Below are positions 44,373 through 53,922 of a stretch of 64,000 bases of DNA, piece by piece. Under the pieces are notes generated by a model that worked only from the letters and a program-made list of their open reading frames with translations, did not search any database and was not told the origin of the DNA. Position 1 is the first letter of the stretch. Every line of letters begins with the position of its first letter. The stretch lies in NCBI GenBank assembly GCA_019359325.1, contig JAHHHN010000016.1, positions 1 through 64,000 of the forward strand, given 5' to 3'. This stretch comes from Mojavia pulchra JT2-VF2. Its GTDB lineage: Bacteria > Cyanobacteriota > Cyanobacteriia > Cyanobacteriales > Nostocaceae. The translations under genes and the position numbers were made by a program.

Positions 44373-47300
44373 TCACTCCACTGCTCCGAGAATTTTCAGA
44401 CTCGCTTTTTGAGCTTTACTTAAACCTATTACACCTTGAATGTTCATTCCTTCATAAGGGCGGGGCGATCGCAAAATTTGCAAACACTCTCCTGTAGTTA
44501 TATCCCAAAGCCTAACCGTCTCATCTTGAGAACCAGTAGCAAAGATTTGTCCGTTAGGGTCAAAGGCGATGTCCCAGATCCAATTTGTATGTCCATGAAG
44601 TGTATTCAGACATTCGCCCGTATGAACATCCCAAATTTTAATCGTCAAATCTTGGCTAACGCTAACAACCTGATCACCTTGGGGGCTAAATTTGACACTG
44701 GTTATCATTTTGCTGTGTCCCGACAAAGTTTGCCGACAGTCCCCGGTTTTAATGTCCCATAACTTGAGAGTTAAATCTATACCACCACTAACCAGTGTGT
44801 GACCGTCTGGACTAAAGGCGATCGCATAAATCCAACCCTGATGCCCTTTGAATTCCTGAATAATTTTTTCTGTTGGGACATTCCATAGTTTAATTGTGCT
44901 GTCAGCACTCCCACTGGCCAGAGTGTTACCATCGGGACTATAAGACAATGAAAATATAAAACCTGTATGTTCCTGTAAAGTTTTTAGGCATTGTCCAGTT
45001 TTTACATCCCATAACTTAATCGTACTATCAGCACTGCCACTAGCCAGAGTTTTACCATCGGGACTATAAAACAATGAAAATATAAAACCTGTATGCCCCT
45101 CTAATGTTCTCAGACCTTGGCCTTTACTTATATGCCAGACGCGGATTGTTTGATCAAGACTGCTACTGAAAAGAGTCTGTCCATCAGAACTAAAGACCAG
45201 GGCTGTCACATTACTCCTATGCCCATGGAAAGTTTTTAAGCACTTGCCAGTGGCTATATCCCACAATCTAACTAACTGGCTTGTATTAGCAGCTAAAGAC
45301 TCTCCATCTGGGCTGAAGGCTACAGCCCAAACAAAACTTGGATATCCCTGAAAAGTTTTGATGCATCGTCCGGTAGCAACCTCCCATAACCTGATAGTTT
45401 GGTCTTCAGCAGCACTGGCCAGAAACCGCCCATCTGGACTAAACGTCACTGAGGAAACACGACTTGTATGACCAGACAAAGTTTGGATGCATTGTCCTGT
45501 TTGCACATCCCAAAAACTAATTGAAGACGCTTCTTTGGCGATCGCTAAAATTTGAGCATCGGGGCTAAAGGCAACCGACCAAACAAATTCAATTTGCGAC
45601 CCTTGTAAAGTTTTCCAGCACTCACCTGTGTTCACATTCCATAGCTTTACGGTGTTATCTTTACTACCGCTGGCTAGGGTACGCCCATCTGGACTGAAAG
45701 CAATAGACCAAACTGCTTGAGTGTGTCCTTGCAAAGTTTTCCAGCATTCACCCGTGCTAACATCCCATAGCTTCACTGTTGTGTCGAGACTTGCACTTGC
45801 CAGAATTGCGCCATTTTTGCTAAAGGCAACTTGGCGGATCATATCCGTGTGTCCTTGCAATGTTTTCAGACAATGACCGCTACTGACATCCCAGAGCTTG
45901 ATGATGTTATCTGCTCTACCGCTAGCCAGCAGAGTTCCATCCGAACTGAAGCGCACAGACCAGCAACGTACATTATCTTGTTCTAAAGTGTGCAAAAGCA
46001 TTCCTGTGCTGACATCCCAGAGTTTGATGATGCCATCATCACTACAACTTGCAAGAGTTTGACTATTAGGACTGAAGGTTGCTACCCGAACCCAGCCAAT
46101 ATGACCGTCAAAATTCTGTAATTGTCTACCATCTATGACATTCCACAACCGCACTCCGCCATTGGCATCGCCAGTAGCCAGCAATTTACCATCTGGACTG
46201 AATTCTACCCACAGGACATTAACTATAGCTTCAGTAAAAGTTGATTTCCTGATATCGGTATTTCTGAAGTTGACTTGATGCAGATTAACGCCTTGGAAAT
46301 CAGCCTGCCAAATCGTTAAGCCAGAAAAATTGTAGCCCGTCAAATCAACTTTCATCTGACGTAGCAGGTTGATTGCATTACCACCACCATATCCTGGTAT
46401 TGCTGAAAAATTATCGCGCAATCTAGCAATGATTTTTTTTAACCGTTGTTCAATTGCTGCTGAGGTTCTCAAGCTAGTTTTTAACTTGTTTAATATAGGT
46501 TTTAAAATTACCCGCTTCTGGCTTTCTCTAACGTAGTCTTTAGCAGTAGCTTCAATTAATGCATGGGTATTAAATAATTCAATCTCCCCAGTTATTGTTT
46601 CACGGCAAATCTGTTTAATTAGTTTGTCAGTCACATATTCCATGACTACAGGTTGTTGGCTATAGCCAGCTAAATGCTGTTCTATTAGCGATCGCCCTTG
46701 CAGAGATAACAACGCTTCTAGCAATTCTCGCTTGGATATTTTGGGTACGATATCCTCTTGCAATTGCGTTAGCTTCACCCATTCTCGTTTGATTGCTAAC
46801 CAGTACATCACTTGCTTTTCGTTAGCAGACAAGCGATTAAATTGTTGCTCTAAAATCTCCCAAATATCACCAAAAACAATAGGCCCTTGCTGCAAAAATT
46901 GCCTAACATCCCCGTCAAATAGCCGCTGGATTGTGGTTGCTACAATTTTCAAAGCCAAGGGATTACCTGTATAGCGCTGAATCAAGTTGTCGTATTCAGT
47001 CGCAGAATGCACCAGTCCTTTGCTTGTGATAATTTGCTGTGCTTCTGCTTGCGGTAGACCAGTTAGTTGCAGTGATCGCACGGGTAAAGTTGCTCCTTCC
47101 CTTGCTGTGAAACCACTTGGTTTCTCCCGGCTGGTGAATACTAGGCAACTTTGATGGCGTTCATCTCCCACTCGCCTGAAAAGGTGACCGTATTCTTGAT
47201 ATCCCGAACGATAGCGACCGGATCTTTTCCCACTCTCCAAAATCGATTCGGCATTATCCAGTACAATCAGACAACGTTGGGAGCGTAAATACTTCATCAG

Positions 47301-47927
47301 GCAAGAAATTTGTTTGTCTACAGTTTCTGGCAGATTCACTTCTTGCTGATCGGAAACAAATAAAATTATTTCCCTTAAAAGATCAACTATTGGTGGGGCA
47401 TTTCGGAGACTGCGCCAAATTACATAATTAAACTCGCCCTGTAACTGTTCTGCCAATTTCACAGATAAAGCTGTTTTACCAATACCCCCCATACCTAACA
47501 GCGCTATCAAACGGCATTTATCATTAATAATCCATTGTTGCAGCTTTGCCTGTTCGGCCTTGCGTCCATAGAAGATAGAGACATCAATTGCTTCTCCCCA
47601 GTCTTGACGCTGCTTCCCTTTAGGGGCGGTGGTATAAGCTTCTAACTCTACTGGCGAGAGACTCGAATAACGCCGTCTCAAGACAGATTTGATGTTACTT
47701 TTATTAACATTCTCTCCTAGTGCCTTTGAGATCGTCTGCCATAACCTAAAACCTACATCTCGGATGTAATCATCGTCATAACCTGAGCTTTCTGCAATTT
47801 GTGCATAAGTGTATCCTTCCCACGACTGACGGAGCACTAACTCTTGAATGTTAGTTAAATGCTTTTGCTGTAAAGCTATGTCTAAAATCAGCATTGCTTG
47901 CTCAAAAGTCAAATCTATGGCTCCCAC
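44373..47927 (-). CDS. NB-ARC STAND protein with 14 WD40 repeats
   Basis: 1184 residues. N-terminal helical HTH-like domain (1-95; TNIQELVLRQSWEGYTYAQIA), NB-ARC ATPase with P-loop GMGGIGKT (145-152), Walker B CLIVLDNAE and the GLPQAEAQQ / GNPLALKIVATTI region, a linker with pentapeptide-like units (LTGYNFSGLTIWQADFQGVN), and 14 WD repeats (about 575-1165) that would form two seven-bladed propellers. STAND proteins are signal-sensing switches, some in defence or programmed cell death; the ligand is unknown. Repeats 9-11 are nearly identical to each other, a sign of recent duplication. It starts at ATG 47927. Confidence 0.92.
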   Translation of the reverse strand: MGAIDLTFEQAMLILDIALQQKHLTNIQELVLRQSWEGYTYAQIAESSGYDDDYIRDVGFRLWQTISKALGENVNKSNIKSVLRRRYSSLSPVELEAYTTAPKGKQRQDWGEAIDVSIFYGRKAEQAKLQQWIINDKCRLIALLGMGGIGKTALSVKLAEQLQGEFNYVIWRSLRNAPPIVDLLREIILFVSDQQEVNLPETVDKQISCLMKYLRSQRCLIVLDNAESILESGKRSGRYRSGYQEYGHLFRRVGDERHQSCLVFTSREKPSGFTAREGATLPVRSLQLTGLPQAEAQQIITSKGLVHSATEYDNLIQRYTGNPLALKIVATTIQRLFDGDVRQFLQQGPIVFGDIWEILEQQFNRLSANEKQVMYWLAIKREWVKLTQLQEDIVPKISKRELLEALLSLQGRSLIEQHLAGYSQQPVVMEYVTDKLIKQICRETITGEIELFNTHALIEATAKDYVRESQKRVILKPILNKLKTSLRTSAAIEQRLKKIIARLRDNFSAIPGYGGGNAINLLRQMKVDLTGYNFSGLTIWQADFQGVNLHQVNFRNTDIRKSTFTEAIVNVLWVEFSPDGKLLATGDANGGVRLWNVIDGRQLQNFDGHIGWVRVATFSPNSQTLASCSDDGIIKLWDVSTGMLLHTLEQDNVRCWSVRFSSDGTLLASGRADNIIKLWDVSSGHCLKTLQGHTDMIRQVAFSKNGAILASASLDTTVKLWDVSTGECWKTLQGHTQAVWSIAFSPDGRTLASGSKDNTVKLWNVNTGECWKTLQGSQIEFVWSVAFSPDAQILAIAKEASSISFWDVQTGQCIQTLSGHTSRVSSVTFSPDGRFLASAAEDQTIRLWEVATGRCIKTFQGYPSFVWAVAFSPDGESLAANTSQLVRLWDIATGKCLKTFHGHRSNVTALVFSSDGQTLFSSSLDQTIRVWHISKGQGLRTLEGHTGFIFSLFYSPDGKTLASGSADSTIKLWDVKTGQCLKTLQEHTGFIFSLSYSPDGNTLASGSADSTIKLWNVPTEKIIQEFKGHQGWIYAIAFSPDGHTLVSGGIDLTLKLWDIKTGDCRQTLSGHSKMITSVKFSPQGDQVVSVSQDLTIKIWDVHTGECLNTLHGHTNWIWDIAFDPNGQIFATGSQDETVRLWDITTGECLQILRSPRPYEGMNIQGVIGLSKAQKASLKILGAVE

Positions 47928-48759
47928 AGGTTGTCAAAAATAGATTATCCCAGTATTGGTTATGGGGTTTACTTTATAAAGCTGATTTTAAGTCTATTTA
48001 CTTTAGTGATTCACTTTTTAATTATTTACCTGATTTTTTATGATTTTTTCTCACGCTAAAACAGTATCACTTAAGTCCATTGTTATATTATTAACTATTT
48101 TATATAGTACCAGTATTTTTACGCAGGCTAATTAAATGAAGATTATAGCAATCCGATTTGATTCCTGAATCGCTCGTAGAGACAGGGAACTCTTAACAGG
48201 AAAGAAGGAATAAATGTGTACCTAGTTCCGCAAAAATCAAATAGGAGTTTTATATAAGAGTTAAAATATAATATTGTATACAAAAAGCAAAAATAGCAAG
48301 GTTCGTAAAGATATATTTTTAATCAAATTAAAAATAACTAAAAATTTGTCTTTATTAACTACAGTTAATATACGATTTAATATATTAAAAAATTTTATTT
48401 ATAAATCACATTATCCTAGTGCAAAAAAGTCAGTGATCATCCAAATTCTTTAGCTGAGTTTTTTCAACTACGAAGTTTTCTCAGTTCAACAAGCTGCCAT
48501 CAATCTGCTTTGATCAGCAGCCTTGGTTTGCCATTGCGTCGATAGACTGACCCCACGCCGACCCAGTGCTAGAAGCAAGTCGATGCTGTAATACGTTTGT
48601 TTAATTATCTCCACTACTTATCAGCCTGATTGGGAGTTAATATTTAACGTGGATTGTGCAATACTTGCGCTCTTGTCAACTTTTGATAAAACTTTTAGCA
48701 CATCATAGGTTTCATAATCAATACTCCAAAATATCAATTTCAAGGAAGTATATTGAGTT
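47928..48759. other. 830-bp AT-rich gene-free region
   Basis: No coding frame with support on either strand; a 70-codon minus frame (48621-48833) lacks features and overlaps the glucosidase start. The sequence is strongly AT-rich around 48240-48430. It must carry the divergent promoters of the NB-ARC gene and the debranching enzyme gene. No RNA gene was recognised. Confidence 0.4.
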
Positions 48760-50727
48760 ATGTGTATTGAATTTGGACGAGAAATCTGCGGTAATCTCGA
48801 TATCGCAGAGTTACGAGAATGGTTAGTTACCAACGGTATTGGTGGTTATGCTTCTGGCACAGTTGCAGGTTTACTTACCCGGCGCTATCACGGTTTATTG
48901 GTAGCGGCATTGAAACCACCTCTGGGCCGCACTTTGTTGCTGGCCAAACTTGATGAAACTGCCGTATATGATGGACGCTCTTATTCTTTACACACAAACC
49001 GTTGGGTGGATGGGATTGTCAGTCCTCAAGGTTATCGACACATCGAAAGTTTTTCTTTAGAAGGGACAATTCCCGCCTGGCGTTTTGCCTTGGCTGATGC
49101 TTTGTTAGAAAAACGCGTGTGGATGCAGCAGGCAGCTAACACAACTTATGTACAATATCTCCTGCGTCGTGCTACCCAACCGTTAAAGTTGACGCTCAAA
49201 GCAATGGTCAACTACCGCGATTATCATGGTGATACCCAAAGTAATGGTTGGCAGATGAGTGTTAATCGAGTTACGCAAGGAATTTCTATTACTGCTTATC
49301 CAGGTGCTGTACCCTTATATTTACTAAGTGACAAAGGCGATGCTGCTCCCGTCCACCATTGGTATTATGGCTTTGACTTGGCGGTTGAACGTTATCGCGG
49401 ACTGAACGACAAGGAAGACCACCTCCACGCTGCTAGCTTTGAAGTTACACTCCAACCTGGAGAATCACTTACGTTTGTTGCCAGTACAGAAAAGCAACCA
49501 GATTTGAATGGTGAAGCAGCAATCAACCTACGTCGCACTTATGAGCAAAAACTGCTCGAACCTCTACAATCTAAAGACTCACCCACTTGGATTAATCACT
49601 TGATACTCGCTGCTGATCAGTTTATTGTCAATCGTTCAGTACCAGAAGATAGCGACGGCAAAAGTATTATTGCTGGTTATCACTGGTTTAGCGACTGGGG
49701 ACGCGACACCATGATTAGTCTACCTGGTCTGACAATTTCTACTGGTCGTCCAAAGGTTGCACGCTCTATTCTTCGCACTTTTTCTCGGTATGTAGACCAG
49801 GGAATGTTACCAAATCGCTTTCCTGATGCAGGTGAGCAACCAGAATATAATACAGTTGATGCTACTTTATGGTACTTTGAAGCAGTCCGCGCTTACTACA
49901 GTGCCACAGGCGATGATGATTTGCTTAACGAACTATTTCCGGTACTTGCAGATATCATTGATTGCCATTTTCGCGGTACACGCTTCAACATCCACCTCGA
50001 TGCAACTGATGGTTTGCTCTACGCCGGGGAAACAAGTGTACAACTTACCTGGATGGATGCCAAAGTTGGAGATTGGGTAGTCACGCCCCGGATTGGTAAG
50101 CCCATCGAAGTAAATGCCCTGTGGTATAATGCGCTACGGTCAATGGCAAAGTTTGCTCAACAGCTTGGTAAACCACATCAAGAGTATGAGGCAATGGCAG
50201 ATCGTGGCTTAAGCAACTTTTCTCGCTTTTGGAATCAGCAAACAGGCTATTGCTATGACGTTATAGACAGTCCAGATGGCAATGATGCATCCTTGCGTCC
50301 TAACCAAATATTTGCAGTTTCATTACTAGAAAGTCCCCTCTCGCCTGTTCAACAAAAGGATGTAGTTGATGCTTGTGGGCGAATGCTCCTAACTTCTCAT
50401 GGATTGCGATCGCTTGCTCCCAATCATTCCCAATATCAAGGAATTTACGGAGGCGATCAGTATCAACGAGATGGAGCTTATCATCAAGGAACAGTCTGGG
50501 GTTGGTTATTAGGCCCGTTTGTTCTAGCTCATCTACGCGTTTATCAAAATCCTCAACAAGCTCGCCAATTTCTCCAGCCCATGGCCAATCATCTCACGGC
50601 TCATGGGCTTGGTAGCCTCAGCGAAATTTTTGATGGCGATCCTCCCATGACTCCACGGGGATGTATTGCCCAAGCTTGGACGGTTGCAGAAGTTTTGCGC
50701 GCTTGGTTAGCGACAATTCGTAATTAA
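48760..50727 (+). CDS. Glycogen debranching enzyme, amylo-alpha-1,6-glucosidase type
   Basis: 655 residues. N-terminal GDE beta domain (EWLVTNGIGGYASGTVAGLL, RRYHGLLVAAL) and a C-terminal (alpha/alpha)6 barrel with the active-site region YHWFSDWGRDTMISLPGL, DATLWYFEAVRAYY, TWMDAKVGDWVVTPR and GGDQYQRDGAYHQGTVWGWLLGPF. It hydrolyses alpha-1,6 branches of glycogen or related oligosaccharides. It differs from the GlgX-type isoamylases of most cyanobacteria. A catalase gene follows 290 bases later. Confidence 0.92.
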   Translation: MCIEFGREICGNLDIAELREWLVTNGIGGYASGTVAGLLTRRYHGLLVAALKPPLGRTLLLAKLDETAVYDGRSYSLHTNRWVDGIVSPQGYRHIESFSLEGTIPAWRFALADALLEKRVWMQQAANTTYVQYLLRRATQPLKLTLKAMVNYRDYHGDTQSNGWQMSVNRVTQGISITAYPGAVPLYLLSDKGDAAPVHHWYYGFDLAVERYRGLNDKEDHLHAASFEVTLQPGESLTFVASTEKQPDLNGEAAINLRRTYEQKLLEPLQSKDSPTWINHLILAADQFIVNRSVPEDSDGKSIIAGYHWFSDWGRDTMISLPGLTISTGRPKVARSILRTFSRYVDQGMLPNRFPDAGEQPEYNTVDATLWYFEAVRAYYSATGDDDLLNELFPVLADIIDCHFRGTRFNIHLDATDGLLYAGETSVQLTWMDAKVGDWVVTPRIGKPIEVNALWYNALRSMAKFAQQLGKPHQEYEAMADRGLSNFSRFWNQQTGYCYDVIDSPDGNDASLRPNQIFAVSLLESPLSPVQQKDVVDACGRMLLTSHGLRSLAPNHSQYQGIYGGDQYQRDGAYHQGTVWGWLLGPFVLAHLRVYQNPQQARQFLQPMANHLTAHGLGSLSEIFDGDPPMTPRGCIAQAWTVAEVLRAWLATIRN

Positions 50728-51019
50728 GAGGCATAAGATTTGCAATCACTTTCTTAAAATTTTTCTGTTTTTTTCTGCCAAATCCCATTCTCAAGCAGAT
50801 ACTGGTGGCGCGAGTTCCTTTTCAGGAATGGGGAAATATTACAGTTCATTGCAATCTCTGCTTTAAGGGTTGTCAAGTTGAAGTCATTTCGACTACGATA
50901 ACAAAGCAAACTCATAACGACTACATTTAAATCCCCTGTTGATGAGTTAGTTCAAGCTCGGCTTCCTAAACAGATAGATATTGCGACGTCCTAGTAAATT
51001 AATAGAGAAATCACCCAGT

Positions 51020-52510
51020 ATGGCAGACCCCAAAACATTGACAACCGCTGATGGTATTCCAGTTGCGGATAACCAGAACTCTTTGACAGCAGGTGAGCGT
51101 GGCCCTGTGCTAATGCAGGATTTTCACTTGATGGAGAAGCTAGCTCACTTCAATAGAGAACGAATTCCTGAGCGGGTTGTTCATGCGAAAGGAGCCGCTG
51201 CATTTGGCACCTTCACTGTCACTCAAGACATTACTCGTTACAGTAAAGCCAAAGTTTTTTCAGAGATTGGTAAGCAAACCCAGGTTCTTCTCCGATTCTC
51301 TACAGTGGGAGGCGAAAAAGGTTCAGCCGATGCCGAACGTGACCCCAGAGGCTTTGCAGTCAAGTTTTATACAGAAGAAGGTAACTGGGATTTGGCAGGT
51401 AATAATACGCCAGTCTTCTTTATCCGCGATCCGCTGAAGTTTCCTGATTTCATCCATACGCAAAAGCGTAATCCGCAAACGAATTGCAAAGATGCCAACG
51501 CTATGTGGGATTTCTGGTCACTCAGTCCAGAGGCTCTGCATCAAGTTACGATTCTATTTAGCGATCGCGGTACTCCCAAAACCTATCGCCACATGAACGG
51601 CTATGGTAGCCATACATTCAGCCTGATCAACGCCCAAGGACAACGGGTTTGGTGCAAGTTTCATTTCAAAACCATCCAGGGCATTGAAAACTTTACCGCA
51701 GAAGAAGCAGTACGGGTTAAGGGAGAAGATGCAGACCATGCAACCCGTGACTTATTTGAAGCGATCGAGCGCGGCGACTATCCGAAGTGGCGAGTCTGCA
51801 TTCAGGTGATGACTGAAGAACAAGCAGCACGTCATCGGGATAATCCTTTTGACCTAACGAAAATTTGGAAGCATTCCGAATATCCCTTGATAGATGTGGG
51901 TGTTCTCGAACTCAACCGCAATCCGCAAAACTACTTTGCTGAAGTTGAGCAGGCAGCATTTTCTCCTTCTAACGTCGTTCCTGGTATCAGCTTCTCTCCA
52001 GATAAAGTATTGCAAGCTCGCATCATGTCTTATCCTGATGCTCACCGCTATCGGATCGGTGCGAACTATCAGCAATTGCCAGTCAATCAACCGAAGTGTC
52101 CAGTAATGCACTACCAGCGCGATGGTGCTATGGCGTTGGGTAACAATGGCGGCAATGCACCCAACTACGAACCTAATAGCTATGAGAACGCGCCAAAACA
52201 AAATTGTGCTTATGCAGAGCCAGCTTTAGACTTAGGCAACGTCAAAGCCGATCGCTTCGATCACCGTGCAGGAAATGACAATTACACCCAAGCCGGCGAT
52301 CTCTATCGACTCATGACACCCGATCAACAAGAGCGTCTCATCCAAAACATTGTGGGCAGTTTGAGTCAAGCACGAAGTGATATTCAGATGCGCCAACTCT
52401 GCCACTTCTTCCGTGCAGATATGAATTACGGCCGTCGTGTGGCACAAGGTTTGGGAATTGCGATTGATCCATCGATGATGCCAAAGTCTGGTCAAGCGGT
52501 TGGGGTGTAA
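51020..52510 (+). CDS. katA: Monofunctional haem catalase
   Basis: 496 residues, small-subunit (clade 3) type: [20 protein letters not shown], the catalytic His in [15 protein letters not shown], Asn in [12 protein letters not shown], the proximal Tyr region [17 protein letters not shown]. It converts hydrogen peroxide to water and oxygen. Monofunctional catalases are not universal in cyanobacteria (KatG and manganese catalases are more common), so this may be acquired. The frame starts at TTG 50981, but ATG 51020 ([12 protein letters not shown]) is the family start. Symbol by family only. Confidence 0.94.
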   Translation: MADPKTLTTADGIPVADNQNSLTAGERGPVLMQDFHLMEKLAHFNRERIPERVVHAKGAAAFGTFTVTQDITRYSKAKVFSEIGKQTQVLLRFSTVGGEKGSADAERDPRGFAVKFYTEEGNWDLAGNNTPVFFIRDPLKFPDFIHTQKRNPQTNCKDANAMWDFWSLSPEALHQVTILFSDRGTPKTYRHMNGYGSHTFSLINAQGQRVWCKFHFKTIQGIENFTAEEAVRVKGEDADHATRDLFEAIERGDYPKWRVCIQVMTEEQAARHRDNPFDLTKIWKHSEYPLIDVGVLELNRNPQNYFAEVEQAAFSPSNVVPGISFSPDKVLQARIMSYPDAHRYRIGANYQQLPVNQPKCPVMHYQRDGAMALGNNGGNAPNYEPNSYENAPKQNCAYAEPALDLGNVKADRFDHRAGNDNYTQAGDLYRLMTPDQQERLIQNIVGSLSQARSDIQMRQLCHFFRADMNYGRRVAQGLGIAIDPSMMPKSGQAVGV

Positions 52511-52511
52511 A

Positions 52512-52546
52512 TAATTCGTAATTCGTAATTCGTAATTCGTAATTCG
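52512..52546. repeat. TAATTCG tandem heptamer (5 copies)
   Basis: Five exact 7-base units directly after the catalase stop codon, followed by the partly inverted TTATTACGAAT. A short tandemly repeated sequence of the Nostoc type. Confidence 0.92.
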
Positions 52547-52655
52547 TTATTACGAATGGGGATAAAAGGTAATTTGTTATATCTCGCTGATATTAACTAA
52601 TTCAGATACGCGGCTTCTGTAAGGAAATCGCGTATTTTTTTGTTGACAGTGTTGA

Positions 52656-53186
52656 TTATTTCCAAATGGTAGGGGCGATCGCAGCCATAAACAACAAAAA
52701 ACCAATTTCTCGCACATAGCTGATAAAAACACTTCTATTTAATAACCCATCCCAGAGATAGCCTTGACGTTTCGGCGTAGCGATCCGCTTAAAAGCATGA
52801 GTCCAGCTACCGTAAATACCAGGGCCCTTAAAACCACACTAATTAGTAAGAATAGACTCAATCTTATACACACGGGGATAGAAACCGCGCTGAAAGTGTT
52901 TCCATTGACTTTCTAAAATCCAGAAAAATGCAGGTATAGCACAACCAATGAGAGCGATAAGCCTGACGGCATAGCTAACGCTTATCGCACTTGCATTTGC
53001 TTTCTGCTGTATCATCAATGTTAAAACAGCCCCAGTCCCCGTAATTCCCAGCGCTATGATTACCCAAATCTGCTGATTGTAGTCCTCGATAGTATTTTGG
53101 ATAAAAAAGTATTCTTCTTTGAGCAACTCTAATTCAAATTCGCTGAGTGGCTTTGGTTGAGGTTCAGCAGGTGATGGGTTAGACAT
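52656..53186 (-). pseudogene. Membrane protein gene interrupted by one in-frame TAG
   Basis: The first 115 codons (to TAG at 52839-52841) encode a protein with two membrane spans (IWVIIALGITGTGAVLTLMI and VRLIALIGCAIPAFFWILE) and the end YPRVYKIESILTN. Immediately after the TAG the same frame continues for 60 codons with good protein character (GPGIYGSWTHAFKRIATPKR, a third hydrophobic span IGFLLFMAAIAP) and ends at TAA 52656. A single base change explains the break: TAG for an amino-acid codon. A truncated 115-residue product could still be made. Function unknown. Confidence 0.7.
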
Positions 53187-53321
53187 GGCGAATGGTAGAA
53201 GTCACTGAGATTAATATAAAGTACAATACTGCGCTAGTTAAACGTGATATCAAGTTTCTCGAAAAGATACGATAGATTTAAGACCAATTGCGCTTGAAGC
53301 TAATTCTCCCATAGTCAGCTT

Positions 53322-53534
53322 ATGCAAATTACTCTCAATCTGGACGAATCTCTTCTCAATGAAGCCTTACAGCTTACTAAGATTTCCAACCAAGAAGAAC
53401 TAATTAGCCTAGCGCTGCAAGAATTTGTGCGATCGCGTCGCAAGAAAAATCTTCTCGACCTCGCCGGACAAATTCAGTTTGCCCCGGACTTCGACCATAA
53501 AGCTCTGCGCGAAACTCGTCATGCTGCTGATTAA
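53322..53534 (+). CDS. vapB: VapB-type antitoxin
   Basis: 70 residues. The N-terminal ribbon-helix-helix (MQITLNLDESLLNEALQLT) and the ISNQEELISLALQEFVRSRR helix are typical of VapB proteins that pair with PIN toxins; the acidic/hydrophobic tail would sit in the toxin groove. It overlaps the start of the toxin gene by 14 bases. Confidence 0.88.
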   Translation: MQITLNLDESLLNEALQLTKISNQEELISLALQEFVRSRRKKNLLDLAGQIQFAPDFDHKALRETRHAAD

Positions 53535-53919
53535 TACATCGGTTTGGATCGGCGTGTTCCGCAATCGCAGCGGTCAAGTTCGTCAACAGCTTGAAACTCT
53601 GATTGCCGCTCGTGAAGTTTTTCTCACCCGATTCACTCAGTTGGAATTGCTTCAAGGGAGTTTAAACGAGCAAGAGTGGACTCTCCTCTCCACTTACCTC
53701 GAAACACAAGATTACATTGAACCCACACCTCATTCCTGGCAGGCCGCTGCTCGCATTTACTATGACTTGCGCCGCCAAGGACTGACGGTTCGCAGCCCAA
53801 TTGATTGCTGCATCGCTCAAGCTGCACTGGAAAATAATCTACTTCTGATTCATAACGATCGCGATTTTGAGACAATTGCCCAAGTGCTATCGTTCCAACA
53901 CCTTCGCTTCCAACCTTGA
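53521..53919 (+). CDS. vapC: VapC-type PIN-domain toxin with Asp-to-Asn change at the first catalytic site
   Basis: 132 residues beginning MLLINTSVWIGVFRN. In VapC toxins the motif is D-T-S-V-W, where Asp binds the active-site metal; here the codon is AAT (Asn5). The other acidic residues remain: Glu in TQLELLQGS, Asp in SPIDCCIAQAA and NDRDFE. The predicted effect is weak or no ribonuclease activity. The start at 53521 overlaps the antitoxin and is clear; an ORF opening at 53425 is only a frame extension. Confidence 0.88.
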   Translation: MLLINTSVWIGVFRNRSGQVRQQLETLIAAREVFLTRFTQLELLQGSLNEQEWTLLSTYLETQDYIEPTPHSWQAAARIYYDLRRQGLTVRSPIDCCIAQAALENNLLLIHNDRDFETIAQVLSFQHLRFQP

Positions 53920-53922
53920 GCC

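Noticed and set aside
48621-48833. 70-codon minus-strand frame before the debranching gene
   Set aside because: It overlaps the start of a clear gene and has no features.
52656-53186. TAG as a pyrrolysine codon
   Set aside because: Pyrrolysine machinery is not known in cyanobacteria; a nonsense mutation or sequencing error is simpler.
53425-53520. N-terminal extension of vapC by 32 codons
   Set aside because: It overlaps vapB in another frame; the PIN domain starts at MLLINTSVW (53521), the normal VapC start.
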